NCBI RefSeq assembly: GCF_900499075.1 | Contig: NZ_UIHC01000023.1 | Coordinates: 1 to 51,822 of the forward strand | Reading direction: 5' to 3' | Length of the DNA: 51,822 nucleotides | Source of the DNA: Roseinatronobacter ekhonensis | GTDB lineage: Bacteria; Pseudomonadota; Alphaproteobacteria; Rhodobacterales; Rhodobacteraceae | Shown: piece by piece, positions 45,959-51,822 of the stretch | How the letters are laid out: each line of letters begins with the position of its first letter | How positions within the stretch are numbered: the stretch's first letter is position 1 | Translations under genes and position numbers: made by a program | The notes under the pieces: model-generated | Seen by the model: the letters and a program-made list of their open reading frames with translations, nothing else | Told to the model about the DNA's origin: nothing | The model's database searches: none

Positions 45959-47274
45959 GTTCCGAATATCGGAAAAACAGCATCACCTTGCCCGGCGCAG
46001 TGGCCATGGGCACCGGGGTCATGATCGGCGCGGGCATCTTCGCGCTGACCGGGCAGATCGCCGAGCTTGCCGGGCCGCTCTTCCCGCTGTCTTTTATCGT
46101 CGGTGCAATCGTGACCGCGTTCAGCGCCTACACCTACGCCAAGATGTCGAACGCCTTTCCGTCCGCGGGCGGCATCGGGATGATCCTGACGAAAGCCTAC
46201 GGGCCGACGGCGATCGCGGCGGGCGCCGCGATGCTGATGGCGCTGTCGATGGTGATCGCCGAGAGTCTCGTGGCGCGAACCTTCGCGACCTATGTTCTGC
46301 GACCCTTCGACATCACGGAGGGGCCGCTGGTACCGGTCATCGCCGTCGCAGTGATCCTGTTTGCCTTCTTCGTGAACGTTGCCGGCAACCGGTCGGTCGG
46401 GCTCTTCTCGCTGGTGATGGCCTTGATCAAGATCGGCGGCATCGCGATCTTCGGAATTGCGGCCCTGTGGTCGAGCGGCGTCGGCTTTTCCGCCGCCTCC
46501 GAGGTCGGCCACGAGTTCACCGCGACCGGCTTTGTCGCCTCCGTGGCGCTGGCCATTCTGGCCTTCAAGGGCTTTACCACGATCACCAACAGCGGCGCCG
46601 AGATCACTGACCCGCACCACAATGTGGGCCGGGCGATCACGATCTCGATCACGCTCTGCGTCGTCGTATACCTGCTGGTCGCCTTCGGTGTCGGGTCGAG
46701 CCTGACCATCGACCGTATCATCGAAGCGCGCGACTATTCCCTGGCCGAGGCGGCCGAACCCGCGCTCGGGCAGGCGGGGTTCCTGCTCACGGTGCTTCTC
46801 GCGGCGGTGGCAACTGCTTCGGGGCTGCTGGCGAGCATCTTTGCGGTGTCGCGCATGCTGGCTATGCTGACCGACATGAAGATGATCCCTCACAGCCATT
46901 TCGGCATGTCGGGCGGGATCCAGCGCCACATGCTGATCTACACCGTCGTCATCGGCTCGGCGCTGACCGTGTTTTTCGACCTCGGCCGGATCGCGTCGCT
47001 GGGCGTCTTCTTCTACCTGGTGATGGACATCATCGTTCACTTGGGCGTGTTCCGGCATCTCCGCCGGGAGATCGGCGCGCGCGGCTGGGTGCTGCTGACG
47101 GCGATCGTGCTCGACATGGTGGTGCTGGCCGCCTTCGCCGCGATGAAGTGGCAGTCCGATCCGTTGATCGTCGTACTTGGCGCGACCGGCATGGCGTTGG
47201 TGTTCCTGTTCGAGCTGGTCTTTCTTGCGCGCAATCCGATCACAGAAGGCCATCCCGACCACCATCAAAAGTGA
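45955..47274 (+). CDS. APC-superfamily permease
   Basis: This 439-residue protein has about twelve hydrophobic segments and the APC-fold N-terminal motif ITLPGAVAMGTGVMIGAGIFALTGQ, which carries the G-x-G-I-F of TM1. It also has NSGAEITDPHHNVGRAI in the TM6-TM7 loop. It is closest in feel to amino-acid permeases of the YhdG/cationic group, but the substrate is unknown. It overlaps the TVP38-type gene by 4 bp and precedes the Cu ATPase by 60 bp. A metal- or amine-linked substrate is speculative. Confidence 0.82.
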   Translation: MSSEYRKNSITLPGAVAMGTGVMIGAGIFALTGQIAELAGPLFPLSFIVGAIVTAFSAYTYAKMSNAFPSAGGIGMILTKAYGPTAIAAGAAMLMALSMVIAESLVARTFATYVLRPFDITEGPLVPVIAVAVILFAFFVNVAGNRSVGLFSLVMALIKIGGIAIFGIAALWSSGVGFSAASEVGHEFTATGFVASVALAILAFKGFTTITNSGAEITDPHHNVGRAITISITLCVVVYLLVAFGVGSSLTIDRIIEARDYSLAEAAEPALGQAGFLLTVLLAAVATASGLLASIFAVSRMLAMLTDMKMIPHSHFGMSGGIQRHMLIYTVVIGSALTVFFDLGRIASLGVFFYLVMDIIVHLGVFRHLRREIGARGWVLLTAIVLDMVVLAAFAAMKWQSDPLIVVLGATGMALVFLFELVFLARNPITEGHPDHHQK

Positions 47275-47334
47275 CTTGAGCTTCCAGTCGCTGGAGGCGT
47301 GACACTGCGACCGAACCAGAAAGGTGCGCACAGC

Positions 47335-49665
47335 ATGGACCACGATCATCATCACGCGGCGTCCGACATACCCGCAGGAACCGAGACGGCGAAGGACCCG
47401 GTCTGCGGGATGAGTGTCGCGGTCAAGCCGGACGGGCGGCACGCGGAGTTCCGGGGCGAGACCTTCCATTTCTGCTCCGAGAAATGCCAGACCAAGTTCA
47501 AGGCCGACCCGTGGCACTACGCGTCGGGCCGCGCCGCAGGGAAGAAGAAGGCCGCCCCCGCGGACGTCCAGTACACCTGCCCCATGCACCCCGAGATCGT
47601 GCGCGACGAACCCGGAAGCTGCCCGATCTGCGGCATGGCGCTGGAGCCGATGGTGCCATCGGACGAGCCCAGCGAGGAGCTGACGGACTTCACCCGCCGA
47701 ATGTGGATCAGCGCGGCGGCGGCCGTGCCACTGGTCATCCTCACGATGGGCGAACTGGTCGGCCTGCCGGTCCGCGACTGGCTTGGGCATCAACTGTCGG
47801 TCTACGTCGAGTTCGTCCTCGCCACGCCCGTCATCCTCTGGGCGGCGCTTCCGTTCTTCAGGCGCGGCATCGACTCTTTCCGCAACCTGTCGCCCAACAT
47901 GTGGACGCTGATCTCGTTGGGCGTCGGAGCGGCCTATATCTACTCGCTCTTCGCCACATTCGCGCCCGGCGTTTTTCCCGAGCAGTATCGCATGGGCGAT
48001 GGGGTCGGCACTTATTTCGAAGCAGCTGTCGTGATCGTCGCACTGGTCTTCGTGGGTCAGGTGCTGGAGCTTCGCGCGCGGGAACGCACCGGCGACGCGA
48101 TCCGCGCGCTGATGGATCTCGCGCCCAAGACCGCGCGCCGCATCCTGCCGGACGGCTCGGAATACGATGCGCCGCTCGAGAACATCGTAGAAGGCGACAT
48201 GCTGCGTGTGCGACCAGGCGACAGCGTGCCGGTCGATGGCGAGGTGGTCGAGGGCCGGTCCTCCGTCGACGAAAGCATGATTACGGGCGAACCTGTACCC
48301 GTGGAGAAGACCGAGGGCGACCGGGTCACGGGCGGCACGATCAACAAGAACGGGACGCTGGCGATCCGGGCGACGCAGGTCGGAGCTGACACCGTGCTGG
48401 CCCAGATCGTCGAGATGGTCGCCGGCGCCCGGCGCTCCCGCGCGCCAATCCAGGGGTTGGCCGACCGGGTCTCGTCGATCTTCGTACCGACGGTCGTCGC
48501 GGTGGCCATCGCGGCGTTCTTCGCCTGGCTTGCCTTCGGTCCCGAACCGGCGCTGGCCTTCGCCATCGCCTCGGCCGTCTCTGTCCTGATCATCGCCTGT
48601 CCCTGTGCTCTCGGCCTCGCAACGCCGATCTCGATCACAACCGCCGCAGGACGCGGCGCACAAGCGGGCGTGCTGATCAAGGACGCCGAGGCGCTGGAAC
48701 GCATGGCTCGCGTCGATACCGTGATCGTGGACAAGACCGGCACGTTGACCGAGGGCAAGCCCACGCTCACCGATGTCGTGGCGCTGCAGGGCGACGAGGC
48801 GGAGGTGCTGGGCCTTGCCGCTGCGTTGGAGCGCGGCTCCGAGCACCCGCTCGCCGAGGCGATTGTCGCGGGCGCGCGGGATCGCGGTCTGTCGCCCGGC
48901 AGCGCGGCCGATTTCGAAGCGGTAACAGGCAAGGGCGTGCGCGGCACCGTCGATGGACGCCGCGTGGCGCTCGGCAACCCGGCGATGATGCAGGATTTCG
49001 GCCTTGAGACCGGAAAAGCCGAGGCGCGGGCCGACACGCTCCGCGCGGATGGCAAGACAGCGATGTTCGTGGCCGTCGATGGCGCGCTGGCCGGGATCGT
49101 CGCCGTGGCCGATCCGATCAAGCAAAGCACCGAAGGGGCGATCCGCGATCTGCATGCGCTCGGTCTGACCATCATCATGGCGACCGGCGACAACCAGCGC
49201 ACGGCCGAGGCTGTCGCGCGGCAACTCGGCATCGACGAGGTGCGCGCCGGGGTTCTGCCCGAAGATAAGCAGAAGCTGGTCGAGGAACTGCGCGCCAAGG
49301 GCGCGTCGGTGGCGATGGCCGGCGACGGGGTGAACGACGCCCCGGCGCTGGCGGCGGCGGACGTGGGCATCGCCATGAGCACGGGCGCCGACGTGGCGGT
49401 GGAAAGCGCCGGCATCACGCTGATGCGCGGCGATCTGGTGGGGCTCGTGCGGGCGCGCAAGCTGGCCGTGGCGACGCTGCGCAACATCCGGCAGAACCTG
49501 TTCTTCGCCTTCGCCTATAACGCGGCGGGCGTGCCGATCGCCGCCGGGGTCCTCTATCCGGTCGTGGGGCTGCTGCTGTCACCGATGATCGCCGCGGCGG
49601 CGATGAGCCTCTCGTCGGTCTCGGTGATCTCGAACGCGCTGCGGCTTCGCCGCGTCCGGCTCTGA
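47335..49665 (+). CDS. copA: P1B-type copper-exporting ATPase with YHS and heavy-metal-binding domains
   Basis: This 776-residue ATPase pumps Cu(I)/Ag(I) out of the cytoplasm. The N-terminus is His-rich (MDHDHHHAA). A YHS domain (VCGMSV and [14 protein letters not shown]) and a heavy-metal-binding domain ([20 protein letters not shown]) follow, instead of classical CxxC ferredoxin-fold MBDs. The core has TGEPVPVEK, the transport CPC motif (Cys422-Pro-Cys424), phosphorylated Asp466 in [20 protein letters not shown] and [12 protein letters not shown]7/TM8 signatures N-x6-YN-x4-P ([14 protein letters not shown]) and M-x2-SS ([10 protein letters not shown]) match the Cu(I) P1B-1 group. Start at 47335 (MDHDHHH) with GAAAGG upstream. 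Gene symbol used in the broad sense. Confidence 0.92.
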   Translation: MDHDHHHAASDIPAGTETAKDPVCGMSVAVKPDGRHAEFRGETFHFCSEKCQTKFKADPWHYASGRAAGKKKAAPADVQYTCPMHPEIVRDEPGSCPICGMALEPMVPSDEPSEELTDFTRRMWISAAAAVPLVILTMGELVGLPVRDWLGHQLSVYVEFVLATPVILWAALPFFRRGIDSFRNLSPNMWTLISLGVGAAYIYSLFATFAPGVFPEQYRMGDGVGTYFEAAVVIVALVFVGQVLELRARERTGDAIRALMDLAPKTARRILPDGSEYDAPLENIVEGDMLRVRPGDSVPVDGEVVEGRSSVDESMITGEPVPVEKTEGDRVTGGTINKNGTLAIRATQVGADTVLAQIVEMVAGARRSRAPIQGLADRVSSIFVPTVVAVAIAAFFAWLAFGPEPALAFAIASAVSVLIIACPCALGLATPISITTAAGRGAQAGVLIKDAEALERMARVDTVIVDKTGTLTEGKPTLTDVVALQGDEAEVLGLAAALERGSEHPLAEAIVAGARDRGLSPGSAADFEAVTGKGVRGTVDGRRVALGNPAMMQDFGLETGKAEARADTLRADGKTAMFVAVDGALAGIVAVADPIKQSTEGAIRDLHALGLTIIMATGDNQRTAEAVARQLGIDEVRAGVLPEDKQKLVEELRAKGASVAMAGDGVNDAPALAAADVGIAMSTGADVAVESAGITLMRGDLVGLVRARKLAVATLRNIRQNLFFAFAYNAAGVPIAAGVLYPVVGLLLSPMIAAAAMSLSSVSVISNALRLRRVRL

Positions 49666-49682
49666 TCGAAAGGAGAACATCC

Positions 49683-50612
49683 ATGGCCAACGGGCATCAC
49701 GGGCACATGCCGTCGAGCGGCCGCGGAATGGCGATCTCCGCCTGGCTGACGGGGGTTTACTTCGTGATCGAGATGGGCATCGGCCTCTGGACCGGGTCGA
49801 TCGCGGTGATCTCGGACGCGTTCCACACCTTCTCCGCCGTCGGCGGCGTGCTTGTGGCCATCGTCGCCGCGCGTCTGGCCCGGCGTCCCGCCGACGAGGA
49901 CCGCAGCTTCGGCTGGTATCGCGCCGAAATCATCGGTGCGCTGGTCAACGGCGGCTTCCTGCTCGGCATGGCCCTGGTCGTCATCGTGATGGCGGCCATG
50001 CGCCTGTCGGACCCGATCGCGTTGCCGACCGGCCCGATGCTGCTGGCCGCTGCCGGCGGGCTGGTGACCGAGTTCATATCGCTGGGACTGATCTGGAAGC
50101 AGAGCAAGAGCGACCTCAACGTGAAGGGCGCGCTCTGGCATATCATCCAGACCTTCGTCGGCAGCCTGCTGATCATCGTCACCGCATTGGTGATCAAGTT
50201 CACAGGCTTCCTGCTCATCGACCCGATCCTCGGCATGGCGTTCGGCTTCGTGCTGCTCTGGGCAAGCTGGGGTATCCTGCGCGACTCCATGCATCTTTTG
50301 ATGGAGGGCACGCCGGCCGATGTCAGCCTTCCGGAGGTCACGCGTAGGCTCGAAGCCCTCGGCGGCGTGGCCTACGCCCACCACGTTCACGCCTGGGCGC
50401 TGACCAGCGGGAAGCACGTATTTTCCGGTCACCTGCGCGTGCAAGAGGGCGCCGACCCACAGGAAGTGCTAAAGGCTGCATACGGGATGCTGCGTGACCG
50501 CTTCGGCTTCTTCTTCGTGACCTTGCAGGTCGAGGACCGTTGTCTCGATGAAAGCGGCGCCGAAACGATCGACATCACCCGTACGCCGACCGCCGAAAGG
50601 ACGGCGACATGA
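49683..50612 (+). CDS. Atypical CDF-family cation transporter lacking both site-A aspartates
   Basis: This 309-residue CDF protein has a His-rich N-terminus (MANGHHGHMP), six hydrophobic segments and a C-terminal cytoplasmic domain (about 215-290). Alignment by eye to ZitB/YiiP places TM2 DAFHTFSAVGG against the canonical D-A-x-H-x-x-x-D and TM5 ALWHIIQTFVG against H-x-x-x-D. His48 and His153 are kept, but the partner aspartates are Ala52 and Thr157. Canonical zinc transport needs these Asp. It lies 17 bp after the Cu ATPase and overlaps the next gene, so a copper-related or regulatory variant is possible. Confidence 0.85.
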   Translation: MANGHHGHMPSSGRGMAISAWLTGVYFVIEMGIGLWTGSIAVISDAFHTFSAVGGVLVAIVAARLARRPADEDRSFGWYRAEIIGALVNGGFLLGMALVVIVMAAMRLSDPIALPTGPMLLAAAGGLVTEFISLGLIWKQSKSDLNVKGALWHIIQTFVGSLLIIVTALVIKFTGFLLIDPILGMAFGFVLLWASWGILRDSMHLLMEGTPADVSLPEVTRRLEALGGVAYAHHVHAWALTSGKHVFSGHLRVQEGADPQEVLKAAYGMLRDRFGFFFVTLQVEDRCLDESGAETIDITRTPTAERTAT

Positions 50613-51388
50613 ACGGTCCTGCGACCCAATCGGCGCCATCGATTCGGCTTAGACTTGCGCGGCGGATCATCCGGCGCGTCATCAGACAGGCCGCCCGCAG
50701 AGGGCTGGCCAACAATCTCCTGACATATTCGGACGGCACGCAGACCCGCTGGCTCGATCCCGAGATCGACCGGTTCCTCAAGGCGATGGACGGCGAGGTA
50801 TGCCGCCTGCGGTCGCAGGCGGATTTGGACGCGCTCCCCGGCTTTGGCAACGCGGTGATGGTCGAACTGGCCGCGTGGAGCACAGCCGCCGACCGCAGCT
50901 TGCGCCATCTCGGCGTGACGCCCAAGACAGCGCACCGCGTGGTGGCCGATCTCGGATGGGACGTCTATCGCCGGATGCTGCGGCTGAGTTCGCTGCCCGC
51001 CCGCCTGGTGACGCGCGATCCGGGGCGGCGGCTGCGTTGGACAATCCGCGCACTCCTCGTTTTCCCGTTCCATGCCCCGGGGGCGCCCGGCTATGCGGTG
51101 GAGACTTGGCGCGACGGCGACGACATCCTCACACATTTCACATGCTGCCCGCCACAGAGCTTCGTGCGCCGGGTGGCCGAGACCGAGGACGACCCCGACA
51201 CGCTCGAAGCATTCCGCCAGAGTTGGTGCACCTACGACTGGCCGGGTGCGGATCTGATCGCCGGAGACGGAAAGCGCAGCCATTATCGCCGCCGCCGGAC
51301 ACTGTCGCACGGGGACACCATGTGCGACATGTGCTGGGCGGCGCGTTCGCAAGGGCGCGGGAGCTCTCCACACGCTCGGAAAACGTAA
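50609..51388 (+). CDS. Probable ATC hydrolase-like protein
   Basis: This 259-residue soluble protein has an Arg-rich N-terminus (LRLARRIIRRVIRQAARRG). Its C-terminal region has paired cysteines: LTHFTCCPPQSFVRRV (about 171-186), SWCTYDWPG (about 203) and RTLSHGDTMCDMCWAARSQG (about 227-246). The C-x-x-D-W and S-x-G-D-x-x-C-D patterns suggest the L-2-amino-thiazoline-4-carboxylate hydrolase-like (DUF6125) group, but I hold this loosely. Its ATG overlaps the CDF stop by 4 bp, so it is coupled to a metal transporter. The Cys and His could bind metal. Confidence 0.5.
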   Translation: MNGPATQSAPSIRLRLARRIIRRVIRQAARRGLANNLLTYSDGTQTRWLDPEIDRFLKAMDGEVCRLRSQADLDALPGFGNAVMVELAAWSTAADRSLRHLGVTPKTAHRVVADLGWDVYRRMLRLSSLPARLVTRDPGRRLRWTIRALLVFPFHAPGAPGYAVETWRDGDDILTHFTCCPPQSFVRRVAETEDDPDTLEAFRQSWCTYDWPGADLIAGDGKRSHYRRRRTLSHGDTMCDMCWAARSQGRGSSPHARKT

Positions 51389-51389
51389 C

Positions 51390-51695
51390 ATGCGCATCTT
51401 TCTTCTGCTCGCCTTGATCACCGCCTCCGAGGCGACAATCGGCGTCTTCGTCAAGCTGACCGGGGATGCGATCCCGATCCAGACGCTGAACTTCTACGCG
51501 CTGAGCTTTGCCGCCGCGTTCCTGGCACTGTCCATCCCGCAAACGACCGGGCGACCTCTAAGGTTTCCCCGCGGCAACGTGAAGGACACGGTCATTATCG
51601 GGGCGCTCATCGCCGCTCAAATCAGCGTTTTCAACTATGCCATGACGCTCGTGCCGATCGCGAATGCCGTGGTGTTCTGGAGCGTCGCCCCGTTC
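51390..51695 (+). pseudogene. EamA-type transporter gene interrupted by an insertion
   Basis: The ORF starts 1 bp after the previous stop and encodes the first ~102 residues of a drug/metabolite (EamA) family protein: three hydrophobic segments with MRIFLLLALITASEATIGVF and NYAMTLVPIANAVVFWSVAP. At 51696 the sequence changes to what looks like an IS terminus, and the reading frame then gives CQSRSKIGQVPG to a stop at about 51761. A full EamA protein has ten helices, so about two-thirds is lost or displaced. The continuation beyond the window edge cannot be checked. Confidence 0.75.
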
Positions 51696-51822
51696 TGTCA
51701 ATCCCGGAGCAAAATTGGCCAAGTTCCCGGTGTAAAATTGATCAGCTTGGTCGCGGTTTAGCTGCGCCTTGGCGCGGGTGCTCTCCAGATAGCTGACGTG
51801 TGCCAAGGCGCGCAGGCCGCAG
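51696..51822. mobile_element. Probable IS21-type element terminus (cut by window edge)
   Basis: Sequence starting TGTCAATCCCGGAGC carries AAAATTG at 51711-51717 and again at 51734-51740 (23 bp apart). IS21-family ends begin with TGT and carry several internal copies of an AAATTGA-like repeat, which is the basis for this call. The rest of the element lies outside the window. A minus-strand open frame (about 51730-51806) may be the transposase or helper end, but I cannot assign it. It interrupts the EamA gene. Confidence 0.55.

Noticed and set aside
45937-49224. 1095-residue open frame antisense to the APC permease and Cu ATPase
   Set aside because: Opposite two confident genes; its Arg/Asp/His-rich composition mirrors the codon structure of the plus strand, with no recognisable domain.

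Overview
The window is high-GC alphaproteobacterial chromosome, most likely from a member of the Rhodobacterales (Rhodobacteraceae). The main reasons are the gene order mdh / sucC / sucD / sucA / sucB / lpdA with small accessory genes between them, a SqrR-type persulfide regulator beside a YeeE/YedE sulfur transporter, an Entner-Doudoroff edd gene with a LacI-type operator, and a family of hairpin-containing intergenic repeats. Everything here was read by eye; no database search was run.

Left part, 1 to about 31.8 kb, is core chromosome. It opens with the tail of an IS630-type transposase and an AT-rich orphan gene. Then come leuA behind a leucine-rich leader peptide and hairpin (an attenuator), an ABC-F ATPase, a helix-turn-helix/DUF6456 gene split by a frameshift in a run of seven C, DUF6477, a GntR regulator, a pyrimidine 5'-nucleotidase and a UbiH-type hydroxylase. 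The long leftward TCA block follows: mdh, a glycosyltransferase, sucC, a small exported protein, sucD, DUF805, sucA, sucB, a sulfotransferase, a MAPEG protein and lpdA. Two GTGATCAC palindromes 21 bp apart lie upstream of sucC. After it come an MTA/SAH nucleosidase, an M48 peptidase, edd, purF, a DUF1284 gene, bioY, the rpsF-rpsR-rplI ribosomal operon and the SqrR/YeeE pair.

Right part, about 31.8 kb to the end, is a metal (copper-type) resistance island. A leftward operon of eight tightly packed genes encodes a periplasmic apparatus: cytochrome c, unknown protein, Met-rich cupredoxin, multicopper oxidase, second cytochrome c, DsbA-like thiol protein, L,D-transpeptidase and a lipoprotein. Divergent from it runs a four-gene unit: membrane protein, lipoprotein, second DsbA/ScsC-like protein and ScsB. 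Then come a response regulator / histidine kinase / SHOCT operon, a divergent Met/His-rich EF-hand protein, DUF302, rhodanese, TVP38-type membrane protein, APC permease, a P1B-type Cu ATPase with YHS and heavy-metal-binding domains, an unusual CDF transporter that lacks both canonical metal-site aspartates, a probable ATC-hydrolase-like protein, and an EamA transporter gene cut by what looks like an IS21-type terminus.

The working model is inference. The ATPase and possibly the CDF protein export metal from the cytoplasm. The multicopper oxidase, cupredoxin and cytochromes oxidise or shuttle copper and electrons in the periplasm. The DsbA/ScsC/ScsB proteins repair periplasmic thiols, one of which may be the catalytic cysteine of the L,D-transpeptidase encoded in an overlapping gene. 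The two-component system probably acts through 10-bp-spaced GTATCC repeats found at both divergent promoter regions of the island.
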